Source: Plectrocnemia conspersa (lineage: Eukaryota; Arthropoda; Insecta; Trichoptera; Polycentropodidae). Taken from it: a stretch of 64,000 nucleotides of DNA. Location: positions 186,001 to 250,000 of the forward strand of contig VTFK01000357.1 of NCBI GenBank assembly GCA_009617715.1. Reading direction: 5' to 3'. Below, one piece after another: positions 10,361 through 21,990 of this stretch. Position numbers and translations under genes: made by a program. The notes below the pieces were generated by a model. That model had not been told where the DNA came from, did not search any database, and saw only the letters and a program-made list of their open reading frames with translations. Position 1 is the first letter of the stretch. Each line of letters begins with the position of its first letter.

Positions 10361-11556
10361 GTGAGTGCCATGAGAAAGCCAGGTGTATTGTTTCCATACT
10401 TTGTCTACGTCTTTAATTCAAAGCCGGTGCACAAAGACGCGCGGGCTACATAATTTATCAAAGGTTCTAAATCATCAGCCTATATGTACATATATAAGTA
10501 CATGTGTGTACTGGCGAAATGCACAAAAGCCTATAAGTATAGCGCTAACAGTGCAGACGACTAAAAGTATTGTAAAGCTTTATTAATAAGACACGAAACT
10601 TAATCGGGTCAATATAGTGTCGAGACGAGCTTGTTTCTTGTAGGTACCGAAGCGAACTTAAATTTATACTTAACGCAAGCTTAGCCATAAACATGAACTC
10701 GACAAATTGGATGTTTTGCATAAAGGGCTTTACTCATCTTCGGCTCTCGATCTATGTTAATAAATATTTTATTAGTACATATCTTGCTAAAAAATGTAAG
10801 ATGGATTTAATATGCGTCGTCACACTATTTCTATCCTTTAATCATTTAAATAAATCTAAAAGAGACTCGAGCTTAAAAACAGTAATGCTACGTGCCCATG
10901 TAGCGCACAAAAGCTCCGCTCAAAGACGCTAACTGCAAATATTTTATTTATAAGTATAAAGTTTAACCGTTAGTTCGATGATATACGACTGCTGGGTAGC
11001 GACACCTGCTATCTGCGGATTTATTCTTTCGCGTTTTGCACAGACGAAACAAAGAAGCTGTGCGGATTTATCCCCCGTCTAATGACACCTTTGAATTATT
11101 CATGAACCGCGAGGTTTTCACCAGGAGCCAGAAACCTCCTGGCTAAAGCTTTATTGCTAAATAACAATTATACCAAGTTCTAATGATGGATCCGTGCCGA
11201 GGGGCAGTCCGACTTTTAGGAAACTTTGTACTTAAATGTATACAGCTTCATCAAATTTGTAACTAATATCCATATCGAAAGCTGTAGGTGTAATAAGCTT
11301 TATAAGCTTATTGAGTAGAATGACTAGCTAGATATATGTATGTAGTATCGAGTATTGATACTACTTCTACAAGAGTATTTGAGCTTAAATACAAAGTCCA
11401 CGTCTCCTTCTCTGTTCAACCGTTTGGTCAATGCCATGATTTGGGGCGAAAACGGACTATTTCTAGTTTGACTATTTTTTGCGTAATAGTGGTTGAAAAA
11501 TCAGTAGACTTTTTATGAAATTATGTTTTGTATTTTTCAAATCTGAACATCATGAC
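10361..11556. other. Non-coding DNA, mixed composition
   Basis: Less AT-rich than the flanks but with no supported gene. Several 60-80 codon open frames show no domain. A short perfect hairpin (CCAGGAG...CTCCTGG) lies near 11120-11145. This may be old intron or decayed exon neighbourhood of the block at 10.19 kb. Confidence 0.3.
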
Positions 11557-11684
11557 GTCATGCGTAGGGATTCTGAAGTCTCGGGTTTTTTCGATTCCCG
11601 GGACTCGAGACCCAAATTTCCCGGGACTTGGGACTTTGATTATTTTTCGTATAATCATGAAAAAAAATTATTTAAAAAAATTAA

Positions 11685-11756
11685 TTTATTATTATTAACT
11701 TTAATTAACTTATTATTATTAACTTTAATTAATTTATTATTATTAACTTATATTAT
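11685..11756. repeat. AT-rich tandem repeat in hAT-5
   Basis: About three units of a 24-base AT-rich motif built from TTATTATTATTAACTTTAAT. It produces a repeating LLLLTLIN stretch in one + frame, which is an artefact. Confidence 0.7.
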
Positions 11757-11890
11757 TTGTGTTATAGGTACGATAGGTGAAAATTTATTGAAACAATTTA
11801 AAAACACTTTATTCGTTATTTATTTAAATTTAATTTATTACAATTTTTTTAATCGAAATATTTATATCAATATTGAGTTAAAACCTTTAC

Positions 11891-12500
11891 TTTTGGAAGG
11901 AAAAATATGTTTTTAAAAACACCAAGGCGTTTAATGATGAATCACATAGCCTGATCCTGATTTTTGTGGCAAATATTCCAGATGTAGAAAAAATTCTCTC
12001 GCTTTCTGTAGATGTTGGCTTAATTGTAAGCAATGATTTGAATAAAAGCTCTAGATTCGGAGTTCGCTTGATAGTTGAATCTAATATCTGAAACTCCTTT
12101 TTAAAGTTGAATTTTTGATTCCTAGTCGTTGAAATATTTTGGTGGTTCGTGTGACAGAGTTGTGTTGATTACAAATATTTTTTTTAAAAGGAAATTAATA
12201 ATAATTTAATAAAGTGGCATCTCGACGAATTAGAGCTTCAACTGCCAGTTTTATAGGAGTGAGTACTTCACAAATATTTTCCAATACGTGAATGTTCGAT
12301 TCATTCCAAATTTGGCCGATGCCAAGATCAATTAATAATTTTCTAATGCAATTTCGTAACTTTCAAAATCTCGGGATCATGGGTAATAAGGAATTCCACC
12401 TTGTCTTCATATTGAGACATAAATTAAGCTCGACATCAAATTCGCTCTTTACATATTTTTGTAAAACTGCACTTCGGAAAGTCTCGAGTCCCGGGTTATT
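11891..12500 (-). pseudogene. hAT transposase, C-terminal part with dimerisation domain
   Basis: The minus strand encodes, in order, VLQKYVKSEFDVELNL, the conserved MKTRWNSLLPMI block, a stop, then KLRNCIRKLLIDLG, IWNESNIHVLENICEVL and IKLAVEALIRRDATLL in the same frame. Further on, FQILDSTIKRTPNLELL leads into the hAT C-terminal dimerisation signature (KPTSTESERIFSTSG, then RIRLCDSSLNALVFLK), ending in a stop near 11891. TRWNS and TSTESERIFS are hallmark hAT blocks. The in-frame stop after PMIPRF, a second stop (LLNYY then TAA), a frame change and the missing BED finger and DDE N-terminus make it non-functional. It lies wholly inside the inverted repeats of hAT-5. Confidence 0.85.
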
Positions 12501-12599
12501 AATTTTTAAATTCCCGGGACTCGAGACAGCAAAAAATCTTTGAATTCTCGGGAATAAATTCCCGGGTTGTCTCGACACAGAATCCCTAGTCATGCGTCA

Positions 12600-15500
12600 T
12601 GCGACACGAAAACAATAATTATATATTTAAACACAAGAATGGTGCACACTAGCCCACATATTTTTTCAGTTCCTCATATAAAACGTTCTCATGTGCTAAC
12701 GCCCTGACTGAGGCAGGCAAAAATAATACACGTGATTGCGTCCATTATTCTTACCTGTCTCAGCCAGGACGTGATCGCGACTCATTAAGCTACTCTAAAG
12801 CTCGCTGCCGAAAGTCGTCGCTTGTCGACACCGTTCCTTATCAACTTCAAAAAAGCTTTATTAAGAGAATCCAGTGAATTGTATCCCAATGCTTCTAGCA
12901 AAAAGTCACTAGAATACAAATACCCAAAATTAAAATAATATCTTATTTTTTTAAATTCTTACTTGTGTACTTTCAATCAGGAGTACACTACTACATCGAA
13001 GGTTAACGATACATGCTGCTCGACTAGGTCTAAGTAATGCCTAATTTATAACTATCGAGAACTCGGCCGAGCCGCTCGGTTTGCTACTCGGCCGAGTACT
13101 AAACAAAAATATTTCACAGATGTCGCGTATTTTTTAAATATTCAAATTAGTAACATCAAAGTGATTCTTAAAAATAAGCAATTATCTATTTACTGTTTTT
13201 AAAAAAAATCCAATCACATTTTACCTCGCATAGATGAAAAGCATCAGATTAGTTTGCATCCGCTCACAAACATGCATATATGTATAACAACTCAATGCAA
13301 TGAGCCATCAGATACAAATCGGTGTAAAAGATTGCGCGGGACGTTTGCATCAAACATACGCGCTCTCCGACCAGCTCAACCAATCTCGTATGCGATCTCA
13401 AAGCCAGGGGTAGAAAACCAGCGAGTGTGAGTAATTTAAATTTTGTCGGTGAGACTCAGGATTAAATTAAAATGCATTAAGAATATTTTTACAAAAAAAA
13501 TTGAAGCTCTTCATATGCTTTGATTTATTTACTTTTTTATAAAATATTTTAATAGGTATAATTTAAAAATATAAATAAGTATTATTACTTTATTGACCAT
13601 CATGACGCATTGGGAAAACTTGTCTAGTAATGTATACAAAAAAAAAATGTGGAATGGTTTGGAATGGCATTCTTCAGGCATTAAAGTAAAAAATAATTGA
13701 AGGGGTTAAAGTAGGCAGCGGTTGATCGCGCTGCGCTTACCTTTGGGTCCCGTTAGGACCTAAAGGGATCATATTTTTTCTCCTTAGTCTAGGGAGATAA
13801 AAAATGATTACTGCGTAACATGCAACTAGTCGTTCTTCAATTATTTATTATTAACTAAGTACTTTTTTCTAAAAGATAGCACTGGAGCTTTGATATGGTT
13901 TAGTTAAAAAAATTTGATAGCTCTAAGAAGAGCTTAGGTCATCACAGATTGAATATGACTCTTAAAAGTGTTCAGCTTGGACACCTTGTTTCGGTAGAAG
14001 AATGTTCTCTCTTTCTCAATCTCTACTACTATTTTTTATAATGCATAATTGTAGTATATTCTATGTTGTTGCCATCTAGAATGCAAAAAAATAAGAATTA
14101 ATATAATTGCAATTTTAAGTTTAACTAAATATTATTTGTCGCACGTTTAATACACAAAAAGTAAACAGCTTCGTGAAGCCTTGATAAGATTAGGATTTTA
14201 CTGCTCGATGATAATGATAAAATATTTTAGACGATGCGCTGCGTTTTGTTACTGATCAGTAAAATAAAAAAACACAAATTTAAAATATACAGAAAGTCAA
14301 GAGTTTGAATAAATCACAAGGTATTATCGTCTACTATTGAAAGCCATCGAAAAGCATTCGATTTTTATGTTACAAATTCCTCAAAATTGCTTAATAATTT
14401 ACTAATGATTATTTTTAATACCATATGGATTTAGTCGTGAGCATAGGAGCTTAAGAAGATTTTGTCTAGGTAGTCACAATTTATTGAAAGCTTAAGGGTA
14501 AATAATATACTTTTAAAGAAGTGGATATAACATAATATTTTTATTTTTAAATTAGAACCTTTATGTATCGCATTTTTAAGGCCTTCTTTTGTCCCAACTT
14601 CATATAAATTTGAATAGTAATACAATAAAAAGAATAAAAAAGCAAATGAGCCTCAAGAATATTATTTAATATACAAAAGTAAACAGGTACGTAAAACCTT
14701 TATAAGTTTAGGATTTCACAGATTAGTGATAAAATATACTTTTTAGAGATTACGCTACACTCTGCTATCGGCGAGTGAATGAAAAAACATTTTTTTAAAA
14801 AAATCAATATAAAAAAAAAATCTTAAGGTATAATTGTAAAGTGTATTATGTACACTACTGCAAAATATCTATCTGAAAATCTAATTCATTGTATCTATCA
14901 ACTTTGTTTGTATTTTTATTTAAGTTAAATCCTTAATGATTGAATAAAGACTAATATTTTTAATAAATTGTTTCAATATTTATTGGATGTTTCACTTTTT
15001 ATAGTGGAACGGGATATTGCTGACAAGGAAAACATTTATCTCTTTAGGCAATATCTGACACATCTGTACTTGGGACTTATTTATTATTATGGCAAAGTCA
15101 ATGCAAAATGCGAATCAAAGCTGTTTGAAACGAGACTGGATTAAATTGGATAACTGGTAGCTTTTTTTTTACGTCTATCGTATTGTCAATACAATAGACG
15201 ACAATAAAATGAACGTGCTGTAACTGACATCAACTCCTGCATCAATAATTGATTAGCGAAAATATATAAAAAAAACACATACGCTCAGATAAAATACTAT
15301 GAAAATGACGTGTATTTAACTATATAATTTAATTTAAAAAAAATATTGTAGTGACCTACAAATTTGAAGTAAGACGTTTTGTATGAAAAATATTGTCGGG
15401 TTAATCAACAGAAGCACTACTCTATCTATAGTTCGAAGAAGTAATGCAGATTATTATTAAAAAAAGATAGTTACATTTTTATCGCGTACAAGAATAAATC

Positions 15501-15700
15501 GGTTTCTTCATTTATAATGAAAGACCGCGGGAGACCACTTAAGCGATTACATATTTATCGCCTTGGGAATAGATAATGCAAGCAACCGTTTTCTATCTAT
15601 ATTATTGGCCAACGCAAGTTTATTTCAAAGAAATCCGACACATTTATATAATTTTATAAGCAAAATTGACCATGGAGGGGCTATGGGTATTAATACTAGC
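12600..15700. other. Non-coding DNA with a palindromic patch
   Basis: Mostly AT-rich with no supported gene. At 13050-13110 two ACTCGGCCGAG-type palindromes flank GCCGCTCGGTTTGC, possibly a MITE end. At 13700-13800 a GC-richer patch (GGCAGCGGTTGATCGCGCTG, TTTGGGTCCCGTTAGGACC) is unassigned. The sequence from 14400 to 14640 is open on the minus strand for 64 codons but has no domain. Confidence 0.3.
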
Positions 15701-15742
15701 AACTGAGAGTCACTTTATCTAGCACAGATTTGAACATCCACA

Positions 15743-15750
15743 TATAAAAG
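15743..15750 (+). promoter_or_regulatory. Candidate TATA box
   Basis: TATAAAAG in a locally GC-richer setting, followed 14-19 bases later by TCATTCAACTTC, which could serve as an initiator. The first ATG is only 38 bases from the T of the TATA box, so any 5' UTR would be very short. Transcription from here is a guess. Confidence 0.3.
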
Positions 15751-15780
15751 ACTTTCGACTCATTCAACTTCGTACTAGCA

Positions 15781-15936
15781 ATGATCGCATTAGCCGTTTT
15801 TTTCTCATTCACTGGTCCAACTCGACGTCATGAATCCAGAGCGACTCACTATGAAGACGCCTGCAGCATACGGACGCACCCACGGACAACCAGTTTCAAC
15901 TATTGCGCGACAATCATAACACCCCAAATCCTATAA
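15781..15936 (+). CDS. Small ORF (51 codons) behind a TATA box, unrecognised
   Basis: ATG at 15781 to TAA at 15934-15936. It starts MIALAVFFSFTG, a short hydrophobic run like a weak signal peptide, then becomes polar and basic (TRRHESRATHYEDACSIRTH) with two Cys. The ORF is GC-richer than its surroundings and sits directly behind the TATA box. There is no family match that I can recall, no polyadenylation context, and no splice site that would extend it. It could be a tiny secreted-peptide gene, a first exon, or chance within a GC-rich non-coding island; I favour chance. Confidence 0.18.
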   Translation: MIALAVFFSFTGPTRRHESRATHYEDACSIRTHPRTTSFNYCATIITPQIL

Positions 15937-16079
15937 CACCTAAAATATATCGCATAGAGTGCTTTTTAGTGGGATTAGAAAAAAACCACTTGAAAAATGA
16001 TATAACATTTATTTTAATTTCCTTCTCGTTAGAATTCATATTTCTGAATTTCCTTACAAAAATGTTCTATAACCTATAT

Positions 16080-16740
16080 TTATAGCCTATGTATGTGCAT
16101 GCCTGGCTCGTAAAGTCACCGTCACAAAACGGGTTATTCTGTGCCCTTAGAGGTGACGGAGCCCTTTATGCCCGGCTTTGCGTCACAGCTGATAACTTTA
16201 GCCCACGAACACAATACGGCCCGCTTTAAGCTAGGTCCTCTAATATTTATTTCCCATTACCCATTCACCCTCAGATATCCTAGTATTCTTCTGAACGACA
16301 CTCGCGCGCGCGCTTAGTTTCTCATAACTAATGGCTGAATGAATAACTAGTGCTTGAAAAACCTTAAATTTTCAAAGAGCTTTCGGGTTTATTTTATTAA
16401 TGTACTTAAACAACAATATAAGTAAAATACTATACGCATCTATAAAAAGTTAGGAAATGGATTTTCTCTAAATTATTTGCATTTATTATTTAATCACAGA
16501 AAGTCTACCATCAAAGTTCATATGTTTGTTTACATCCCCCATAAAGTGCAAGTTTCACTTACACACACACGACCTATAAAATTTAAAGGCCCCGGGCCGA
16601 GGATCGTGAGTGTGACTTTTGTTTGTGTTTTCTTACGCTTTGCAAGCTGGAAGTGCAATCAACTATGTCTATGTTTGGAGTCGACGACTCCACTATTAGT
16701 TTCCTGCCGACTTTTTGTAAATATTGAATTTCTGGGTTAA
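16080..16740. other. GC-richer non-coding islands
   Basis: Two islands (16085-16250 with TGACGGAGCCCTTTATGCCC and AGCTGATAACTT; 16560-16720 with GGCCCCGGGCCGAGG) stand out from AT-rich flanks. No domain-bearing frame is seen. They are possible cis-regulatory or old repeat DNA. From 16745 GGCCGGGTCACACGTTTCGG resembles a MITE end, but no partner repeat was found. Confidence 0.25.
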
Positions 16741-17355
16741 TCTCTTTAAGGCCGGGTCACACGTTTCGGCGATAGTCACAAAAGGACACCGAGGGATAAT
16801 CGCAATAATTCATTTATAAAGTTCACAAAGATAAACAAGATAAAGATCACAAAGTAGCTCATATGCTACTTTACTATTTTAATATAAATAAACATGTTAT
16901 TGATGTGTAAAAACTTATTTTAAGGATGGGTGTTAAATGTATTTTTTTATTTCAAGCAAAAAGTTGTAAACGGGGAAGAGCGTGACTAATACGGTTATGT
17001 GTAACATAGATTTTTTTTATATTCTCCTATTGTTCTATTCACATTTATAAACAGGTTGCGTTCAATGAAAGCCTTAAAAATGCGATGAAAAAAGTTTTTA
17101 ATGTCCTATTGGCAACAGGAGTACAGTTTAAATAATGGCAGTATGAATCATGCATTCGATACAGAGAAACATTTTTGGTGACGCATGTCTGTCACTCCAG
17201 CAAGTGTAAAAGTGGACAGCCTAAGCTCTCTTTGTCCTTGTGATTTATTTCGACCAGGTAAGCTACATTGCAATAATGCCGGTGTTACCGAAAAATAACA
17301 GGCAATTTTAATTATTTGATCGAAAAAAAAAAGTCCAAGTATCGCTCGCTAAATA
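16741..17355. other. Non-coding DNA
   Basis: No gene or repeat recognised apart from the MITE-end-like sequence near 16750. Confidence 0.3.
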
Positions 17356-17381
17356 TTGCTCTGATATATTAAATATTTTTG

Positions 17382-17827
17382 TGGCATAGAAGTTTCAGAT
17401 CAGTTATCAGATGTCTTAGGGGAAGTGATTCGTACTGGATGTGTTCCCGTATTCCATGGCCCTATCCGTGTAAGGTTTGTTATCCGCCTCTTTTTCGTAG
17501 GAAATTACGACCAATTACAGAAATGTGGCGTGTTTTCCACCTAAAGCCATTAGCTGCTTGTGCATATAATGAACAGTTGTTTCAAATACAAATTAAATGC
17601 ACGCGCTATTTTTTTAACGACATATTTTAAACCTTTATGATTTATAGCGTGTACTTTGTGATTTAATCTGTTAAAAAAATTCTCATGGTGGTGTCCCATT
17701 TCACAAAAAAAAATATTTTTTATTAAAATGTTAACACGCTTTATTACGTGTCAACCTAGCTTTTTAATGATTTAATAGCATGACTAAATCATTCTAATTG
17801 TGAATAAAATATTGGTTTATTTCCTGA
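17382..17827 (+). repeat. Repeat K, copy 1
   Basis: About 0.44 kb that recurs in the same orientation at 37.49-37.90 kb. It shares GGCATAGA..TCTCAGATCAG, TAAGGTTTGTTATCCGCCTC, CATATAATGAACAG, AAATTAAATGCACGCGCTA and TTTATTACGTGTCAACCTAG. This copy is bracketed by near-identical 27-base direct repeats (ATTGCTCTGATATATTAAAT... at 17356 and ATTGCTTTGATATATTAAAT... at 17853). No coding sequence, A-tail or inverted termini are seen, so the class is unknown. An 83-codon frame inside is not conserved in copy 2. Confidence 0.7.
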
Positions 17828-18104
17828 TTTATTAAATATTTTTGCTTTTTATATTGCTTTGATATATTAAATATTTTTGAAAATACAAGCTCTAAATTTT
17901 TCTTTTTTTGGAGCAATAAATCTAGGACAACATCGTCTTTGACAAAATATCGTCATTAATAGACCACTTCTGGATACCTCCTAAATTTTTATTTATTCCA
18001 ATAATGTTTTGTAAGTTATTTGAAAGAACCTTATAAGAAAAGAGTGTGTAGAAAATTGTAAATCTGTTTGGTTCAAAATGCGACATATGCGACAAATACT
18101 ATTA

Positions 18105-19115
18105 TGCCTGCACTACACTCTCTGGAAGATGGCCAAGGTTGGCCAAGGACGGAGAATATACTGGGTTACTTCGATCAAGTTCGGTTCTGCTCGCTTTAAA
18201 CGGCTTCCAAACATTTTCGGCAAAAGGACCGGAGTAAAAGGGACCAAAGTCGGAGCTGATCTTTCGAGCGTGTGCGGTGAGATACTTCCCTTTTCGCTCT
18301 CTCGCGTGTTAAGTGACGAGAGTGATACAGATAACGATATGGTGTTTCGCAAACTGAAATAAAACGGCGTAGGCGTCCTATGGTTAACACGCATGTCGAG
18401 CGTTCCATCGTGGTCACGTGGTCAAGTTATAATACCACATACTTATCGGGGACTTCAACAGACTCTTACTGACATCTTTGAATATTTTAGGACACCAAAA
18501 GGGATTAATTATATTTTTGATAGTATATTCTTCTAACAGAAATCGTTATTATATTTTTTTTTCATATAAGATTAAATATTTAAAAAATAATTAGTGGTAC
18601 TTGATTTTGTTAAAAAAAATCGTTTCGAATATCCTTATGTATTTTCCTAGATCGGTTTATATAAATGTCACACCATAACGAATTCTTATTTAGAATCGAT
18701 GGCGACAAATTCTAGGATAGTCACAGATGTGGTGCTCGTATTCTAAAGTATCATTTTTATGCCTTATAGCATTTTGCAAAAGCCGACAAAGATTTTGCGT
18801 AAATTGAATATTTACGACCGAAAAGTTTTCACAGATATTGTATTGGTGAGTGCCCACACAAACTTTTATAATTAGCAGTAGCGTAAGTTTAATAATATGA
18901 CAATTTAAAAATTGCGATTATTTGGCACATTTTTCGATCTCGAGCAAATATGCCGGCTGTACGTGACAGAAGCCGCCGACCGGACGTCATTCACGCCCGC
19001 CGTCCGGACGGCATATGAAATTTGCAATTGTGGTAGCTTACTCGAAGTCGTAGGTCTCGGCCGACTTCAGTTGTAACTTCAGGTTAGACAACTTTCAGAG
19101 ATTGTAGTGCAAGAA
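18105..19115 (+). mobile_element. Element H, copy B (near full length)
   Basis: A non-autonomous DNA transposon of 1,011 bp. The left terminus TGCCTGCACTACACTCTCTG and the right terminus (reverse complement TTCTTGCACTACAATCTCTG) form inverted repeats, and TTA lies directly outside both ends (18102-18104, 19116-19118). A 3-bp TTA/TAA target duplication is the usual mark of PIF/Harbinger elements. The inside is GC-rich and includes GCCAAGGTTGGCCAAGGACG, a GTCCGGACGGCATATG dyad and ACTCGAAGTCGTAGG. Overlapping frames on both strands are not conserved between copies, so no transposase is encoded. Confidence 0.8.
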
Positions 19116-19185
19116 TTACACTACTTTCTGTAAGTTGTAAGAAAAAAACTATTTTTCTGATTGTTGCGCAAAAAGATAAATTGCC
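19116..19185. repeat. Flank shared with element H copy C
   Basis: TTACACTACTTTCTGTAAGT through TTGTTGCGCAAAA recurs in reverse complement at 22706-22777, beside copy C. Copies A and D lack it. Copies B and C therefore share about 70 bp beyond one terminus. Confidence 0.7.
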
Positions 19186-19329
19186 TGTTTAATGCATTTT
19201 TTTCTTGTAAGTACTATTTTATTTTTTATTTTGCTAATTTTTCCGTTTTAGTCTAATAGGCGTAAGCTAAATGCTTTACAATAAATCTAAAATCTATTTA
19301 GATGCTCCACATTAAATTTATAATAATAG

Positions 19330-19515
19330 TATAAAAAGTCGTATGAACGCTAGATAACCAAGCGTTCCTACTGCGATAGCGCCGGCACGATTACATTGCT
19401 TTTGACGTAGATTTTTGACTTCTGAGAAGGAATAATTGTTTTTTTACGCTCTCCTATTACTCAAAATTCGGTTTAGATATGCTTCATTCGATTCTTATTT
19501 ATTGTAAATTAAAAT
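19330..19515. repeat. Repeat R, copy 2
   Basis: Shares CTAGATAACCAAGCGTTCC, CATTGCTTTTGACGTAGAT, TTTTTGACTTCTGAGAAG, ACGCTCTCCTATTAC and TAGATATGCTTCATTCGATT with 5010-5270. It has no coding capacity and lies directly before element H copy D. Confidence 0.65.
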
Positions 19516-19522
19516 ATTGTGA

Positions 19523-19950
19523 TGCCTATACTACCGTCTCTGGAAGTTGGCCAAGGTTAGCCAAGGACGGAAAATAACGAATTCTTATTTAGAATCGATG
19601 GCGATAGTCACAGATATGGTGTTCGTATTCTGAAGTATCATTTTTATGCCTTATGGCATTTTGCAAAAGCCAACAAAGATTTTGCGTAAATTTAATATTT
19701 ACGACCGAAAAGTTTTCACTGATATTGTATTGGTGAGTGCCCACACAAACTTTTATAATTATCAGTAGCGTAATTTTATTAATATGACAATTTAATATTT
19801 TTGGATCACACATTTTTCGATCGCGCGCAAATATGCCGTGCAGACGGCATATGAAATTTGCGACAGTGTGGTCGCTTACTCGAAGTCGTAGGTCTCGGCC
19901 GACTACAGTAACTTCGGTTCGGATAACTTCCAGAAAGTGCAGTGCAGGCA
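19523..19950 (+). mobile_element. Element H, copy D (internally deleted, 428 bp)
   Basis: Left end TGCCTATACTACCGTCTCTG, right end GTGCAGTGCAGGCA. After the left 60 bp (CCAAGGACGGAAAATA) it jumps directly to the CGAATTCTTATTTAGAATCG segment found 0.57 kb into copy B, and it has a second deletion before the GACGGCATATGAAATTTGC block. The 120-codon minus-strand frame across it is an accident of the deletions. TTA follows the right end, but the left flank is TGA, so no clean target duplication remains. Confidence 0.75.
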
Positions 19951-21600
19951 TTAGAGGTTTATATACACATACCTTTATGTTATTAAAATAACGATAAATA
20001 GCAGCAAGACTATTTATGATAATTTAAAAAACAATAAAGAATTAAGGGTTCAAAATTAATATTTAATTTTAATTATACTTGCTGCTGAAAATTTTTAAAC
20101 TCGGTGTATAATATTTTTAGCAATATTGTCATATACTATAGATTATTTGTATTGAATCATAGGAGATATAAAAATTTATACCAGTCATTGAAAGAGTCCA
20201 CAGCTGCACAATATTAACTCAGAATTTTCAACCATTACAAAGGGCTATTTTTTATTTTTTCTTCAGTTGGTTATGACCATGGCTTTAATATAAAAATAAG
20301 AAGATATATTTTTCAAAATAAAAATGGATCCAATTGTGCTAGATAATAATAGGAAGGACATTAAAGAAATAAATTACTAACTACGTTTTTGCAATAAACA
20401 AAGATAATTTCCAATAATTAAAGAATTTTTTTTACTACAAGTATAAAAAAAACTTAGTTTGGAGGAATATTCATATAAGAAAAAGATAATAAAATTGCAA
20501 ATATATTCAGACTAGAGTCTTTCAATTCAATATATATAAAATATATAAAATAAATAGCAAACTGCATTCTATAAAAAATATTGTGATACGGAATTTCTAG
20601 ATACTGATATAAGCATCAGTAAAATATTTAAAATATAGGTTATTAACACAGTCTCAATAATTAAAATCATTGATATGTTTTAATAAAGCAAAATGGCTAA
20701 CGGGAAATATTTAACAAACAGGAGGAACTTTTTACTGCATATACTGTTTTTTAAACACAATATGTTTATTTTATTATTACATGAAACTCAAGTATACAAA
20801 TACATTTTTTTTATTTCTTTAATGGTTAATCGATTTATGGACTACCTTGTACATATGTATATGATAGACATGTTTGTTGGATACAGTATGTTACTTTATT
20901 GTATATTTTTTACTGCAACGACGATCCAAAGACTTTTACGACGTCCTTATTGAGATTTATTGTTTTAATAAAATTTATTCGACAAACTTTTTGGACACGA
21001 ATACACGTAACATATTGATGTTACGAGCTAAACTACTTTGTGTGTGTGTATGTGTATATCATGTAACAAAACGTCTTTTGTAGCAGGCCTATCTGGTCGT
21101 ATCCGCTGAAAAGCACTGACCTGCTCCTTGAAAGCCTTCTTCCGGCGGAAGTTAACTGGAAGTGATGGCGTCAACAGTTTATAGTATTAACCCTTGAAAA
21201 TGTACAATTGTGGTAATGAACACAGATATTTCTGACCAAAATAATATTAAAAAAGTATATTATTATTTTATTTAATAATATACATATAATCCTGTCCCAT
21301 TAAAAACTTGCTATTATCTCATGAATAATATAATTATTATGAAAGGGTCATTTAAAGATTAACTACATGGATACTAAATCAATTTTATGTATCTGGATCA
21401 AATCAGATGATCTATTAATATGTTAAAACATTATAAATGGGTCATATATATTATATAAAAAAAAAAAAAAAAAATTTTATGAATTAAATATTGAACCTCA
21501 ATTTTAATTATATTTTATTATTTTTTGGTATTATAAAAATAAATAAATCTAGTCTAAAAATGATTATAAAAGTTTCACGGAAACATAATACCGCTTAAGA
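19951..21600. other. AT-rich non-coding DNA
   Basis: No gene or recognised repeat. Includes a poly-A run just after the window position 21450 region and open frames of 69-86 codons made of AT-rich codons without domains. Confidence 0.3.
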
Positions 21601-21990
21601 GTATGACATCGTAATCTTGGCGGTAATATATTTTTTTCGTTCATAATTTTATTTCTTGTTGTTTCGAGCGAAGTTTTCGCCGATATATTACAGCGGCTAT
21701 CTCCGAGTGGATTCGGGTTAAATGAACGTTTTCATGGGCGTTTGGGGGTTAAGCCGGCGAGGCAGCCAGCTGATGGCCTGGCTAGATAAACCCAACTTTG
21801 TCAATAAATCGGGCGACGTTAGTCAACTCTCCCGGATGCAGTTAGTTTATTTATTTCTGAAACTTATCAATTTTGCGGGGAGGTCGAACTTCGGCGCGCC
21901 TCAGTTTTCCTTCCAGTTTTAACCGCCTTATTGTCTTACCGAGAGTTTAAACTTTACGATAGAAGTGAACAAATAAGCGCGCGCGTAAAC
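21600..21990. other. GC-richer non-coding island
   Basis: A sharply bounded island (GCCGGCGAGGCAGCCAGCTG, GATGGCCTGGCTAGATAAAC, TCGAACTTCGGCGCGCCTC) in AT-rich DNA. The best open frame is 66 codons with no domain or splice sites. The single-copy look and composition fit a conserved cis-regulatory element, but this needs a cross-species alignment. Confidence 0.3.

Larger units (their letters stand above)
11565..12588. mobile_element. hAT DNA transposon copy, internally deleted (hAT-5)
   Basis: Terminal inverted repeats TAGGGATTCTG (11565) and CAGAATCCCTA (ending 12588) are flanked by a perfect 8-bp target duplication GTCATGCG (11557-11564 and 12589-12596), the length typical of the hAT superfamily. 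Next to each terminus are several copies of CCCGGGACTCGAGAC-type subterminal repeats in both orientations. The inside holds the C-terminal half of a hAT transposase on the minus strand. At 1,024 bp it is well below autonomous size, so the N-terminal half of the gene has been lost. Confidence 0.88.

Noticed and set aside
11515..11916. 133-codon + strand open frame
   Set aside because: It crosses the left end of hAT-5 and most of its length is an AT tandem repeat giving LLLLTLIN repeats; the real coding remnant there is on the minus strand.
18078..18417. Three overlapping frames of 73-94 codons
   Set aside because: All lie in element H copy B and are not preserved in copies A or C.
19589..19951. 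120-codon minus frame
   Set aside because: Created by the internal deletions in element H copy D; the other copies do not keep it open.
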